Positions 1 to 10,213 of a DNA stretch of 64,000 bases are shown here, in pieces. The number at the start of each line of letters is the position of its first letter. The first letter of the stretch is position 1. The notes below the pieces were generated by a model. It was given only the letters and a program-made list of their open reading frames with translations, was not told where the DNA came from and did no database searches. Position numbers and translations under genes: made by a program. The stretch covers positions 93,347 through 157,346 of the forward strand of contig NZ_FNBE01000019.1 of the NCBI RefSeq assembly GCF_900102195.1, in the 5' to 3' direction. Source of the DNA: Pseudonocardia oroxyli. Its GTDB lineage: Bacteria > Actinomycetota > Actinomycetes > Mycobacteriales > Pseudonocardiaceae.

Positions 1-619
1 CGGCCTGCGCCGCCGCGAGCTCCCGCCGCTCCACCTCCAGCGCCCGCCGGGTGTCCCACCGCGCCCCGAGGGCCGCGCCCGCCCCGAGCGGGAAGGCGAG
101 GGCGGAGAGCGTGAGCCCGAGCTCGCTCAGCGGCACGTCCGCCGGGGTCGCCACCACCAGCACGACGACGGCGAGCCCGGACACCACCGCCACCCCGAGC
201 GTGGTCCGGCCGGGCGCACCCCAGGCCCCGAGCAGCAGCAACGGTGTCCAGAGCAGCCATCCCCAGACCTCCAGCCCCGGAGCCGGGGCGGGCGGTGGCG
301 GCAGCAGGAAGGCCAGCACGACCAGCCAGGCGGTCCCGATCCGCCAGGCGTCGAGCGGGCGGCGCGGGGCGAGCGCGAGGGCGCCCGCCATCGGCAGCAG
401 GGCGAGGAATGCGAGGCCACCGGTCATGCGCTCGTTCAGCACGGCCCCGGACACCGCGATCGCGACGATCACGCCGTAGAGGCCGGTCAGGACGGGAACC
501 GGACGCAGCAGACGGGAGTGGGGGCGGCTCCAGCGGGCGTCCTCGCCGCGGGTGGGCCACACGGCCGCCCGGATCGAGTCGCCGAGCAGGCGCACGGCCC
601 GCTCCCCCACCGTCGTCAC
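1..619 (-). CDS. Sensor histidine kinase, N-terminal membrane part (runs off left edge)
   Basis: The reverse strand reads open from a GTG at 619 to the window edge, about 206 codons. After a short basic N-terminus there are five or six hydrophobic segments (roughly residues 40-60, 66-83, 93-107, 118-134, 140-157, 168-185). The charged stretch RRALEVERRELAAAQA follows, which resembles the start of the signalling helix before a HisKA_3 dimerisation domain. This layout is typical of NarL-type actinobacterial sensor kinases; the catalytic part lies outside the window, so the class is inferred. A TAGGCT box at 627-632 sits 7 nt before the GTG, suggesting a leaderless transcript. Confidence 0.6.
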   Translation of the reverse strand, partial: MTTVGERAVRLLGDSIRAAVWPTRGEDARWSRPHSRLLRPVPVLTGLYGVIVAIAVSGAVLNERMTGGLAFLALLPMAGALALAPRRPLDAWRIGTAWLVVLAFLLPPPPAPAPGLEVWGWLLWTPLLLLGAWGAPGRTTLGVAVVSGLAVVVLVVATPADVPLSELGLTLSALAFPLGAGAALGARWDTRRALEVERRELAAAQA

Positions 620-787
620 CCCGGCGAGCCTAGGCGTGTCCCGGGCGGGCGCGCCTCACCCGCGGGTGCCCTCTCCGACCCGGTACCCGGGTAGGGGGTC
701 GGCCCGCCGTCGGGGACGCCCGTACCGGCGCGAAGACGGCTCCGCAGCGTGACGATCGACGGGCCCTGGATTCCTAGCGTCGTGACC
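620..787. promoter_or_regulatory. Divergent promoter region, kinase / hydrolase
   Basis: The gap between the divergent kinase and hydrolase genes carries a -10-like TAGGCT for the reverse strand (627-632) and TAGCGT for the forward strand (775-780). Each lies 7 nt from its start codon. No ribosome binding site precedes either start, so both look leaderless. No other structure was recognised. Confidence 0.5.
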
Positions 788-1618
788 ATGGATCTCTCCG
801 GGCTCGGAATCGCGTCGTTGCTGCTCAGCCTGCTGGTCATCGCCGTGCGGCCGCTGCCCGCCCCCGCCCTCGGGCCGGTCGGCCTCGATCCGGTCTGCGC
901 CGCCTTCCTGACCACAAAGGTGACGGACGGTGACGAACGGGTCCGTGTGCTCGGCTGTGATCCGGCGGGCCGGGGACGCGCCGTCGTGGCGATCGGGGAC
1001 GTCGCGACGGCGGCGAACGTCGTGGTCCTCGTGCCGGGGTCGGACATCGACCTGCACACCCTCGACGGGTCCCCGAGACGGCCGATGACCTGGGCGCGGA
1101 GCCTGGCCGCGAGCGTGGGCCGGGACACCGTCGTCGTGCTCTGGGTGGGGTACGAGACCCCGCAGGGGCTCGGCTACGACGCCGCCGCCGGTCGCCTCGC
1201 CCGCGCCGCCGCGCCCGCGCTGGTCGCCGAGGTCGCGGCGCTGCGGGCCGGTGGCGCCCGGCACGTGACGGTGGTCGGGCACAGCTACGGGAGCGTCGTC
1301 GTGGGGATCGCGGCGCCCGCGCTCGACGCCGACGACCTCGTCCTCCTCGCCTCCCCCGGGGTCCGCGCGGAGTCGGTCGAGGACCTGCACACCCGCGCGC
1401 GGGTGTGGGTCGCGCGCGCGGGACAGGACTGGATCCGGTTCGTGCCGCACGTGCGGCTCGGGGACCTGGGGCACGGCGCGGACCCCGCGGCGCCGGGCTT
1501 CGGTGCCCGTCCGTTGCCCGTCGACGGCCTGCGGGCGCACGACGGCTACCTCCTCCCCGGTTCCCCCACGCTCGCCGCGGTCGCGGGGATCGCGCGGGGC
1601 GAGGCCACCCGGCCGTGA
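788..1618 (+). CDS. Alpha/beta hydrolase, DUF1023-like
   Basis: A 276-residue protein with an N-terminal hydrophobic segment (residues 5-20) that is either a signal anchor or a signal peptide. The nucleophile elbow is GHSYG with Ser166, preceded by a strand LVPGSD and followed by LLASPGV; His251 in AHDGYL is a plausible catalytic His. The layout matches actinobacterial DUF1023 hydrolases, whose substrates are unknown. I chose the ATG at 788 because TAGCGT lies 7 nt upstream; a GTG six bases earlier is possible. The stop overlaps the GTG start of the next hydrolase, so the two are probably co-transcribed and translationally coupled. Confidence 0.75.
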   Translation: MDLSGLGIASLLLSLLVIAVRPLPAPALGPVGLDPVCAAFLTTKVTDGDERVRVLGCDPAGRGRAVVAIGDVATAANVVVLVPGSDIDLHTLDGSPRRPMTWARSLAASVGRDTVVVLWVGYETPQGLGYDAAAGRLARAAAPALVAEVAALRAGGARHVTVVGHSYGSVVVGIAAPALDADDLVLLASPGVRAESVEDLHTRARVWVARAGQDWIRFVPHVRLGDLGHGADPAAPGFGARPLPVDGLRAHDGYLLPGSPTLAAVAGIARGEATRP

Positions 1619-2826
1619 GCGCCGTACTCCACCACCCTGCCCACCGGGCCGGCGCCCGCGATGCCGGACCCGCCGGTGCGCGCACCGTTCCGACGATCCT
1701 GACGGCCGGACCCGGTGTCGGAGCGGCGGTGCTGTGCCTGGTGACGCCCTGGCCCCTCACCCCGCCCGCCTGGCTCGCGGCCCTCGCGGCGCTGCTCTGT
1801 GGGCTCACGGTCACCGCGGCGGTGGGGACCGCGCGGCGGGTGGTCGCGATGCTGTGGGGCGGTCCCGGCGTGGGCCTGGCCGCGATCCTCGCCGCAGTCC
1901 TGGTCCTCGAACCGGCTCTGATCGCCGTTCCCGCGGCAGGAAGCGCATCCGCGGCCACTGCCCGCTCTGCCAGCGCATCCGCACCAGGCGCACGCACTGC
2001 CAGCGCATCCGCACCGGGCGCACGCACTGCCAGCACATCCGCGGCCACCGCACGCGATGCCAGCACATCCGCGGCCAGCCCAGGCACTGCCAGCACATCC
2101 GCAGCCGATGCAGGCTCTGCCGGCACATCCGCCCCCACCGCACCCGTCGTCCGCACTGCCACCGCATCCGCCCCGGCCACCACGCCGCTCGGGGTGGAGG
2201 GGCGGCGGTTCCTGGACCTGCCCGCCACCACCCCCACGGCACCGGTCCGCGTCTACGTCGACGTGGCGGCGGCCGCGGACGACACGGGGCGGGCGGCCGC
2301 GGCGGTCGACGCTCTCCAGCGCACGGGCGGGCCGGCGCGCGGCACGGTCCTGGTGATCGTGCCCACCGGCTCGGGCTGGGTGGACCCGGCCGCCGTGCGG
2401 GCGTACGAGGACCGGCTCGGCGGGGACGTCGCGACGGTCGTGGTGCAGTACGCGGACCGTCCGAGCTGGGTGGAGTACCTGCTCGGCGGTCACGCGGCGG
2501 AACGCTCCGCGGCGGCGACGCTCACCGCCGTCCGTGCGGCGCTCCCACCGGACGGCCCTCGACTGGTGCTGCTCGGCGAGAGCCTCGGCGCGGCCGCGGC
2601 GCTGCCGGTGGCCCGGCTCGCCGACGAGTGCGTGCTCGCGGGCAGACCCGGATCCGCCGACGACCCGCAGGACGCCTGCACCGAGCTCGCCAACCCCGAC
2701 GATCCCGTCGTCGCGTGGTCACCGGGCCTGCTGCTCACCGATCCCGTCCGGTTCTGGCAGGTCAGCGCCGCGTTGTTGATCGCGCAGGACGTGCCGCCGG
2801 GGCACGGGCACCGCTACCGGTTCTGA
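1615..2826 (+). CDS. Membrane-anchored alpha/beta hydrolase with Ala/Ser/Thr repeat linker
   Basis: A 403-residue protein. Two or three membrane segments lie within residues 30-105, followed by a low-complexity Ala/Ser/Thr/Arg linker (about 110-190). The C-terminal catalytic domain has nucleophile motif GESLG (Ser323), as in the actinobacterial Abhydrolase_9 (formerly DUF2319) family. It is shorter than the usual roughly 500-residue members because the membrane part is compact. The GTG start overlaps the stop of the preceding hydrolase by three bases (GTGA). The linker is encoded by 30-bp tandem repeats described separately. Substrate unknown. Confidence 0.65.
   Translation: MSAVLHHPAHRAGARDAGPAGARTVPTILTAGPGVGAAVLCLVTPWPLTPPAWLAALAALLCGLTVTAAVGTARRVVAMLWGGPGVGLAAILAAVLVLEPALIAVPAAGSASAATARSASASAPGARTASASAPGARTASTSAATARDASTSAASPGTASTSAADAGSAGTSAPTAPVVRTATASAPATTPLGVEGRRFLDLPATTPTAPVRVYVDVAAAADDTGRAAAAVDALQRTGGPARGTVLVIVPTGSGWVDPAAVRAYEDRLGGDVATVVVQYADRPSWVEYLLGGHAAERSAAATLTAVRAALPPDGPRLVLLGESLGAAAALPVARLADECVLAGRPGSADDPQDACTELANPDDPVVAWSPGLLLTDPVRFWQVSAALLIAQDVPPGHGHRYRF
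1943..2172 (+). repeat. In-frame 30-bp tandem repeats encoding a linker
   Basis: At least six and a half tandem units of 30 bp begin at 1943, 1973, 2003, 2033, 2063, 2093 and 2123. Each opens with GCRCATCCGC and most end in CTGCCA. Because 30 is a multiple of three, the array adds ten residues per unit to the hydrolase linker. The core GCGCATCCGCGG is shared with the intergenic 35-bp array at 35753-35962. Confidence 0.8.
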
Positions 2827-2829
2827 TCA

Positions 2830-3159
2830 TCAGCGACCCTCCGCCGCACGCCTGCGCAGGACCTTCTGCCGTGCGTCGTGGTCGCGCATGCGTTGGGGGT
2901 AGCCGACGAGCTGGACGTCGTACACCGGCATCCGCATCGACTTCGCCAGCTTGCGGGCGGCGTCCGGGCTACCGATCCGCCGCCGCGTCCATTCGCCGTC
3001 CTTGGCGACGAGCAGCAGGGTGGTCTCCGTGACCGCCGTGCGCGGCTCGACGAACCCCTCCACCCCCTCGCGCACGCTCGCCCAGGACCGCAGGTGCTCG
3101 ACGTCACCCGAGTCCGCGCGCCGTCGCACACCGGCCCGCTTTCGGCTGAACAGGCCCAT
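2830..3159 (-). CDS. Conserved actinobacterial protein, 109 aa, function unknown
   Basis: A small basic cytoplasmic protein of 109 residues starting MGLFSRKRAG, without signal peptide or membrane segment. The reading frame runs further upstream, but I chose the ATG at 3159 because GGAGG lies about 6 nt before it. The central part (VTETTLLLVAKDGEW, then KSMRMPVYDVQLVGYP) suggests a small alpha/beta fold. Similar proteins next to lpd in actinobacteria are often labelled oxidoreductase without evidence; I see no cofactor motif. It converges on the upstream hydrolase gene with 3 bp between stops and is divergent from lpd. Confidence 0.6.
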   Translation of the reverse strand: MGLFSRKRAGVRRRADSGDVEHLRSWASVREGVEGFVEPRTAVTETTLLLVAKDGEWTRRRIGSPDAARKLAKSMRMPVYDVQLVGYPQRMRDHDARQKVLRRRAAEGR

Positions 3160-3304
3160 CTCGCCCTCCCGGTCCCCGGTTCTCGCCACCTCCAACGCGT
3201 GAGGTGTCCGATTTTCTCCCGACCTGGGCCGCCGCGAACCGAGCCCGGGTGTAAAGATGGGCGCCGACTCGCATGACCGAGCGGGTGAGACGGAGGGGAC
3301 CGAC

Positions 3305-4675
<1,371 letters not shown>

Positions 4676-4716
4676 GACCCGGCCGAACGGCACGTCGAAA
4701 GAGGATCCGAGCAGAC

Positions 4717-6483
4717 ATGGCCTTCTCCGTCCAGATGCCCGCCCTCGGTGAGAGCGTCACCGAAGGCACCGTCACCCGCTGGCTCAAGGCCGAGGGTGAC
4801 ACCGTCGAGGTCGACGAGCCGTTGCTCGAGGTCTCCACCGACAAGGTCGACACCGAGATCCCCTCGCCCGTCGCGGGCACCCTGCAGAAGATCGTCGCGG
4901 GCGAGGACGAGACCGTCGAGGTCGGCGGCGAGCTCGCCGTGATCGGGGACGGCGGCGCGGACGAGGGCTCCGCCACCCCCGAGCCCGAGGCCGCCCCGGA
5001 ACCCGAGGCGCAGGCCGAGCCGGAGCCCGAGCCGGAGCCCGCTCCGAAGGCCGAGGCCGCGCCGAAGAAGTCCGGCGGCGCCGGCACCCCGGTGACCATG
5101 CCCGAGCTGGGCGAGTCGGTCACCGAGGGCACCGTCACCCGCTGGCTCAAGCAGGTCGGCGACTCGGTCGCGGTCGACGAGCCGCTGCTCGAGGTCTCCA
5201 CCGACAAGGTCGACACCGAGATCCCCTCGCCCGTCGCGGGCACCGTGCTCGAGCTGAGCGTGGCCGAGGACGACACCGTCGAGGTCGGCGGGCAGCTCGC
5301 CGTCATCGGGGACGCCGACGCCGCCCCGGCCGAGTCCGCGCCGGAGCCCGAGCCCGCTCCGAAGGCCGAGGAGAAGCCCGCCCCGAAGGCGGAGCCCAAG
5401 CCCGAGCCCACGCCCGAGCCCACGCCCGAGCCCAAGGCCGAGTCGAAGCCGGCGGAGAGCGCGCCCCCGGTCGACGCGACCCGCGAGGAGTCCCCCGCCG
5501 ACGGTGGCGGCTCGACCCCGCCGTACGTCACGCCGCTGGTGCGCAAGCTCGCCCAGGAGCACGGCGTCGACCTCGACTCGCTCAAGGGCTCCGGCGTCGG
5601 CGGCCGGATCCGCAAGCAGGACGTCCTGGCCGCCGCCGAGGCCGCGAAGGCGCCTGCGCCCGCCGCGTCCGCCCCGGCCGCGCAGCCCGCCGCGGCGAGC
5701 AGCGCGCCGTCGGCGCCGTCTGCGCCCACCACGGTCCCGCAGCGCTCCGCCGATGGCCCGCAGCCGGGCACCACGGTGAAGATGCCGCGCCTGCGGCAGG
5801 TCATCGCCCAGCGGATGACGGACTCGCTGCGGATCTCGGCGCAGCTGACCACCGTGCAGGAGGTGGACGTCACCCGCATCGCCAAGCTGCGGGCACGGGC
5901 GAAGGACGACTTCCTGGCCCGCGAAGGCGTCAAGCTCACCTACCTGCCCTTCTTCGCGAAGGCCACCGTCGAGGCGCTGAAGGCCTTCCCGGCCGTCAAC
6001 TCCTCGATCTCCGAGGACGGCAAGCAGGTCGAGTACCACGGCAACGTGCACCTCGCGATCGCCGTCGACACCCCGCGCGGACTGCTCGTCCCGGTCATCA
6101 AGAACGCCGAGGACCTGTCGCTGGCCGGGCTGGCCCGCAAGATCGCGGACGTCGCGGCGCGCACCCGCGCCAACAAGATCGGCCCGGACGAGCTGTCCGG
6201 CGGCACCTTCACGATCACGAACATCGGGTCCGCGGGCGCGCTGTTCGACACCCCGATCATCAACCAGCCGCAGGTCGCGATCCTGGGCACCGGGGCGATC
6301 GCCAAGGAGCCGAAGGTCGTGGCGGGGCCCGACGGTGAGGACGTCATCGCCGTCCGCTCGGTCTGCTACCTGCCGCTGACCTACGACCACCGCATCGTCG
6401 ACGGCGCCGACGCGGGCCGCTTCGTCTCCGCGATCAAGGCGCGCCTCGAGGAGGGCGCCTTCGAGGCCGAGCTGGGTCTCTAG
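4717..6483 (+). CDS. sucB: Dihydrolipoamide acyltransferase E2, two lipoyl domains
   Basis: Acyltransferase core of a 2-oxoacid dehydrogenase complex, 588 residues. Two near-identical lipoyl domains (about residues 3-77 and 125-200) each carry STDKVDTEIPSP with the lipoylated Lys. They are joined by Pro/Glu/Ala/Lys-rich linkers. A peripheral-subunit-binding domain covers about 269-305, and the catalytic domain runs from about 350 to the end with DHRIVDG (His558, Asp562). This is the actinobacterial SucB/DlaT type; in mycobacteria the orthologue serves pyruvate dehydrogenase despite the sucB name. An AAAGAGG lies before the ATG. Downstream lipB and lipA supply its lipoyl group. Confidence 0.92.
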   Translation: MAFSVQMPALGESVTEGTVTRWLKAEGDTVEVDEPLLEVSTDKVDTEIPSPVAGTLQKIVAGEDETVEVGGELAVIGDGGADEGSATPEPEAAPEPEAQAEPEPEPEPAPKAEAAPKKSGGAGTPVTMPELGESVTEGTVTRWLKQVGDSVAVDEPLLEVSTDKVDTEIPSPVAGTVLELSVAEDDTVEVGGQLAVIGDADAAPAESAPEPEPAPKAEEKPAPKAEPKPEPTPEPTPEPKAESKPAESAPPVDATREESPADGGGSTPPYVTPLVRKLAQEHGVDLDSLKGSGVGGRIRKQDVLAAAEAAKAPAPAASAPAAQPAAASSAPSAPSAPTTVPQRSADGPQPGTTVKMPRLRQVIAQRMTDSLRISAQLTTVQEVDVTRIAKLRARAKDDFLAREGVKLTYLPFFAKATVEALKAFPAVNSSISEDGKQVEYHGNVHLAIAVDTPRGLLVPVIKNAEDLSLAGLARKIADVAARTRANKIGPDELSGGTFTITNIGSAGALFDTPIINQPQVAILGTGAIAKEPKVVAGPDGEDVIAVRSVCYLPLTYDHRIVDGADAGRFVSAIKARLEEGAFEAELGL

Positions 6484-6605
6484 CCACGCCCACCCACGGC
6501 GCCGCCGATCCTCCGGGGTCGGCGGCGCCGTGCTGTCTTCCCGCTCCGGCAGGTGCCGCTCGGGCCGGGTGACGCTTGGGCCGGGTGCCGCTCGGGCCGG
6601 GTGAC

Positions 6606-6748
6606 GCTCGGGACGCCCAAGCACCACCCAGCGACGCTTGGGACGCCCAAGCACCACCGGGCCCTGACGCTTGGGACGCCCAAGCACCACCGGGCCCTGA
6701 CGCTTGGGACGCCCAAGCACCGCTCAGCGACGCTTGGGCGTCCCAAGC
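6606..6748. repeat. Palindromic repeat cluster 1 (five cores)
   Basis: The 395-bp gap between sucB and the epimerase (6484-6878) holds five 17-bp palindromic cores, consensus GCTTGGG-ACG-CCCAAGC, starting at 6606, 6636, 6669, 6702 and 6732. The last is in the opposite orientation (loop CGT). Spacing is 30-33 bp. The rest is GC-rich sequence with degenerate half-copies (6571-6605) and a GCCACC-rich stretch (6770-6810). All frames stay open through the repeats, producing misleading ORFs. Confidence 0.85.
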
Positions 6749-6878
6749 GTCACTCGGCCCGAGCGCCACCGCCCGAGCGCCACCGCCCGGCGCCACCGCC
6801 ACGCGCCACCCGGCCCACCCGTCACCCGGCCGGGACCCGGAGTCGCGGGCCGGCGCGGGGTTCGGGAGGATCAACGCC

Positions 6879-7766
6879 GTGCGCGTCGTCGTCGCCGGTT
6901 CGTCCGGCCTGATCGGAACCGCTCTCGTCGCCGGCCTGCGGGAGTCGGGCCACGAGGTGCTGCGGCTCGTCCGCCGCACGCCCTCGGCCCCGGACGAACG
7001 CGGGTGGGACCCGCCGTCCGGCCGGATCGACGACGGGGCGCTCGACGGCGCGGACGTCGCCGTGAACCTCGGCGGGGTCGGGATCGCCGACCGGCCGTGG
7101 AGCGGCGCGCGCAGGCAGGCGATCCGCGACAGCCGGATCGTGCCCACCGAGGTGCTGGCCCAGGGGGTCGCCCAGGCGGGCGTGCCTGCGTTGGTCAGCG
7201 CGTCGGCCGTGGGCTTCTACGGCGATACCGGGCCGCAGGAGGTCGAGGAGGGCGCCCCGTCCGGCGAGGGCTTCCTCGCCGGGGTCTGTCGGGACTGGGA
7301 GGCGGCCACCGCGCCCGCCGCCGAGGCGGGCGCCCGGGTGGTGACGATCCGGACGGGTCTGGTCCTGTCGCCGTCCGGCGGGCTGCTCGCGCTGATGCGC
7401 CCGGTGTGGAAGTCCTTCCTGGGCGCGCGGATCGGCAGTGGCGAGCAGTACATGCCGTGGGTCTCGCTGGACGACGAGGTCGCGGGCCTGCGCTTCGCCG
7501 TCGAGACGCCGGCGTTGCGCGGCCCGGTGAACATGACCGGCCCCACCCCGGTGACGAATGCGGCGTTCACCCAGACGCTCGCCCAGGCCGTCGGGCGCCC
7601 CGCGCCGATGGTGATCCCCGGCGTGGTGGTGTCGACCCTGCTCGGCGACATGGGCCGCGAGCTGCTGCTGTTCAGCCAGCGAGCGGTGCCGCGCGCGCTG
7701 CTCGACGCCGGTTTCACCTTCCGCCACCCCACCCTTGCTGACGCACTGTCCGCAGCCGTGCACTGA
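6879..7766 (+). CDS. NAD(P)-binding epimerase-like protein, TIGR01777/SDR39U1 family
   Basis: A 295-residue extended short-chain dehydrogenase. The N-terminal dinucleotide motif is VAGSSGLIGTALV, followed by the family motif (W/P)DPPSGRIDD and SASAVGFYGDTG. The C-terminal domain is the DUF1731-like region. It corresponds in position to mycobacterial Rv2216, between dlaT and lipB; substrate unknown. The GTG at 6879 has GGGAGGA 8 nt upstream; the frame extends 100 codons further upstream but only through palindromic repeats, so that extension is rejected. Confidence 0.85.
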   Translation: MRVVVAGSSGLIGTALVAGLRESGHEVLRLVRRTPSAPDERGWDPPSGRIDDGALDGADVAVNLGGVGIADRPWSGARRQAIRDSRIVPTEVLAQGVAQAGVPALVSASAVGFYGDTGPQEVEEGAPSGEGFLAGVCRDWEAATAPAAEAGARVVTIRTGLVLSPSGGLLALMRPVWKSFLGARIGSGEQYMPWVSLDDEVAGLRFAVETPALRGPVNMTGPTPVTNAAFTQTLAQAVGRPAPMVIPGVVVSTLLGDMGRELLLFSQRAVPRALLDAGFTFRHPTLADALSAAVH

Positions 7767-7912
7767 GAGCGACACCTCGCTCACTCGATCGGGCTGATAC
7801 GCCGAATGGTGGCGCGTGTCACCGCCGTCAGGAGCACGCTGAGCGACGGGAACGGACCGACGCCCCCGAGGCCGGACCCGCTTCCTGTCCGTTCGGCCCT
7901 CAGAGGTGTCTC

Positions 7913-9340
7913 GTGCCGTCCCTGCGCAGTGGCGCTGTCCTCGTCCTGACGGCGGTCCTGGCCGCCACCGTCCTGACCGCCGGTCCGGCCCTCGCCGCAC
8001 CGGGAGCGGTCTCCGTCTCCGACGCCGACCTCAGACCGTGTGCCTCACCGACATCGGTCCCGCTCTGCTCGGTCACCTCGGGCGGCGGAACCGCCGCGGT
8101 GGTCGACGGCGCCACCGCCCAGTCCGGCGACGGCTACCTCCGGTTGTCGACTCCCGGCGCCGGCGACAAGGCCTACATCCGCGAGGTGCCGGGGCTGCCG
8201 CTCGGGCGGCTCGGCGACCTCGCCTACTCCACCTTCGTCGAGAAGGCGGTCGAGGGGAGGCCGAACCTCGCGCCGTCGTTCAACCTCGAGGTCACGTCCT
8301 CGAAGACCAGCCCGAAGGACGGCCTCCCGATGGGGTTCACCTCGCTGGCGTGGGAACCGATCTACCAACCCGCGACGGTCACGCCCGGGACGTGGCAGAC
8401 CTGGACCCCGTCCACGCAGAAGGGCTGGTGGGCCTCCAAGGACGTGACGGCCACGGGCACCGAGAACCGGTTCGGCTTCACCACCTACACCGCGACGTTC
8501 GCCGACGTCGTCGCCGCGCTCGGGGCCGACGCGACCGTCTACTACGTCGAGATCAACCAGGGTTCCGGGGCCGGCGGGCTGCAGTCGGGGGTCGACCTCT
8601 TCCGGTACGGGGGCAAGACCTACGACTTCGAGAACCCGGCCACCGCCTCGGCCATCACCGCGAGCGCGGGGAACAACCAGTCGGCGGCGGCCGGGCAGCC
8701 CTTCCCCACCGCCCTGGCCGCGACGGTGACGGGGCGCAGCCGCCCCGTCCCCGGCACCCCGGTCGTCTTCCGGGTGACCGCGGGCAGCGCGAGCTTCCCG
8801 GGGGGCTCGCCGACCGCGTCGGCGACCACGGGCGCGACCGGCGTCGCGACCGCGCCGACGCTCACCGCGGGCCCCACCCCCGGCCCGGTCACGATCACCG
8901 CGACGGCCGGGTCGGGTGCGGCGACCGAGGCCGTCGTCAGCACCACGTTCTCGGCGACGGTCACCGCGCCGCCGCCCGCGGCGGTCACCGACCTGGCCGT
9001 GGCGGTGTCCGCGCCGCCGACGGGGCGCCCGGGGAACTCGTTCGTCGCGACGGTCAGGGTGACCAACAAGGGCGGCGCACCCGTGGCGAAGGCGTCGACG
9101 GTCGTCACGCTCACGGGCGGCCTGCTGGTGGTCTCGGCGCCCGACGCGGTCAAGCCCGCCGTCGGGACGAGCGTGACGATCCTCGACGGCCCGCTCGCTC
9201 CCGGAGCCACGGCCGTCCACCGGGTGACGGTGGTCGGCACCAGGGCGGGAACGGCCGGGCTGCAGACGGTCACCTCGGCCGCGGGCCCGGACGCGACCCC
9301 GGCGGACAACACCGCCACGGCCTCGGTGCGGCTCGGCTGA
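7913..9340 (+). CDS. Secreted protein with Ig-like repeats
   Basis: A 475-residue exported protein. A signal peptide ends near ALAAPG (about residue 29). The first half (30-245) is a unique domain rich in Trp and Tyr. The second half has two Ig-like modules: one resembling invasin/Big_1-type domains (TPVVFRVTAGSASFPGG, about 270-350) and a CARDB/DUF11-like module (about 360-470). No anchor or sorting signal is visible, so it is probably released. No enzyme motif was recognised; an adhesive or carbohydrate-binding role is a guess. It sits alone between the epimerase and lipB, where mycobacteria have no gene. Confidence 0.6.
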   Translation: MPSLRSGAVLVLTAVLAATVLTAGPALAAPGAVSVSDADLRPCASPTSVPLCSVTSGGGTAAVVDGATAQSGDGYLRLSTPGAGDKAYIREVPGLPLGRLGDLAYSTFVEKAVEGRPNLAPSFNLEVTSSKTSPKDGLPMGFTSLAWEPIYQPATVTPGTWQTWTPSTQKGWWASKDVTATGTENRFGFTTYTATFADVVAALGADATVYYVEINQGSGAGGLQSGVDLFRYGGKTYDFENPATASAITASAGNNQSAAAGQPFPTALAATVTGRSRPVPGTPVVFRVTAGSASFPGGSPTASATTGATGVATAPTLTAGPTPGPVTITATAGSGAATEAVVSTTFSATVTAPPPAAVTDLAVAVSAPPTGRPGNSFVATVRVTNKGGAPVAKASTVVTLTGGLLVVSAPDAVKPAVGTSVTILDGPLAPGATAVHRVTVVGTRAGTAGLQTVTSAAGPDATPADNTATASVRLG

Positions 9341-9347
9341 GACGTGC

Positions 9348-9381
9348 GCCGCGGCCGTGCCCGTACGGGTGCGGCCGCGGC
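9348..9381. terminator. Hairpin between secreted protein gene and lipB
   Basis: An inverted repeat of GCCGCGGCCG with CGGCCGCGGC, a two-base mismatch, an inner CCC/GGG and loop GTAC starts 7 bp after the stop at 9340. It has no T-tract. Its right arm ends directly before the lipB -10 box (9383-9388), so it may insulate lipB from upstream transcription. Confidence 0.5.
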
Positions 9382-9394
9382 GTAGGCTCGCCTG

Positions 9395-10153
9395 ATGGGC
9401 CTCCGAGAACAACGCGGCCGGACCTGTCGCCGCTCCCCCAACCCGGTCCGGGTGGACCTGCTGGGCACGGTCGACTACCTCACCGCCTGGGACCTGCAGC
9501 GCGCCAACGCCGAGGCCCGCCGGGACGGTACCGGCCCGGACGTGCTGATGCTGCTGGAGCACCCGTCGGTCTACACCGCGGGCAAGCGCACCCGGCCCGA
9601 GGACCGGCCGACCGACGGCTCCCCGGTGATCGACGTCGACCGCGGCGGGCGGATCACCTGGCACGGGCCCGGCCAGCTCGTCGGGTACCCGATCGTGCAG
9701 CTGAGCGACCCGATCGACGTCGTCGACTACGTGCGGCGCCTCGAAGAGGCCATGATCGCGGTCTGCCACGGCCTGGGGGTCACGGCCGCGGGGCGGGTCG
9801 ACGGACGCTCGGGCGTCTGGCTGCCCGCGGACGGCACCCGGCAGGAGCGCAAGATCTCCGCGATCGGCGTGCGCGTGCAGGGCGGGGTCACGCTGCACGG
9901 TTTCTCGCTGAACTGCGATCCCGACCTGGACGAGTTCGGCCGGATCGTCCCGTGCGGGATCTCCGACGCCGGCGTCACGTCGCTGTCGGCGGAGCTGGGC
10001 CGCCCGGTGTCGGTCGACTCCGTGCTCGCCGCCGCCACCGACGCGGTGCTGCGCGCTCTGGACGGGGCGCTGCCGGTCAGCGAGCACGTGGTGCCGCGGC
10101 GCACCGCAAGCGCCCCGGGGCTCGACCTGCAGCTACACCCCTCCCTGCACTAG
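9395..10153 (+). CDS. lipB: Octanoyltransferase
   Basis: Transfers octanoate from octanoyl-ACP to lipoyl domains, the first step of lipoate assembly. The 252-residue protein shows the substrate-entry block GRITWHGPGQLVGYP, the catalytic Lys153 in RKISAIGVR, and the active-site Cys187 in VPCGISDAGVTSL. The ATG at 9395 lies 6 nt after TAGGCT (9383-9388) with no ribosome binding site, so it is probably leaderless. The gene is separated from lipA by a divergent LLM/SDR pair, an insertion compared with the usual lipB-lipA neighbourhood. Its stop codon lies inside a long hairpin. Confidence 0.93.
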   Translation: MGLREQRGRTCRRSPNPVRVDLLGTVDYLTAWDLQRANAEARRDGTGPDVLMLLEHPSVYTAGKRTRPEDRPTDGSPVIDVDRGGRITWHGPGQLVGYPIVQLSDPIDVVDYVRRLEEAMIAVCHGLGVTAAGRVDGRSGVWLPADGTRQERKISAIGVRVQGGVTLHGFSLNCDPDLDEFGRIVPCGISDAGVTSLSAELGRPVSVDSVLAAATDAVLRALDGALPVSEHVVPRRTASAPGLDLQLHPSLH

Positions 10154-10213
10154 GGGTGTCTGATGGATCTCCGCCGATCCCGCGGGCCGGCTGGAGATCC
10201 ATCAGACCCCTAG
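10150..10213. terminator. Long palindrome at convergent lipB / LLM gene ends
   Basis: The arms CTAGGGGT(GT)CTGATGGATCTCC (10150-10172) and its complement (10193-10213) pair over 21 bp with one 2-nt bulge, around a 20-nt loop. The palindrome holds the lipB stop codon in the left arm and the stop and last codons of the LLM gene in the right arm. Both ends are CTAG. It most likely works as a bidirectional terminator; a captured small hairpin element is an alternative. Confidence 0.7.

Noticed and set aside
6553..6878. Repeated peptides of the type DAWDAQAP / LGTPKHH
   Set aside because: They come from the palindromic repeats being open in all frames; no start signal or conserved protein.
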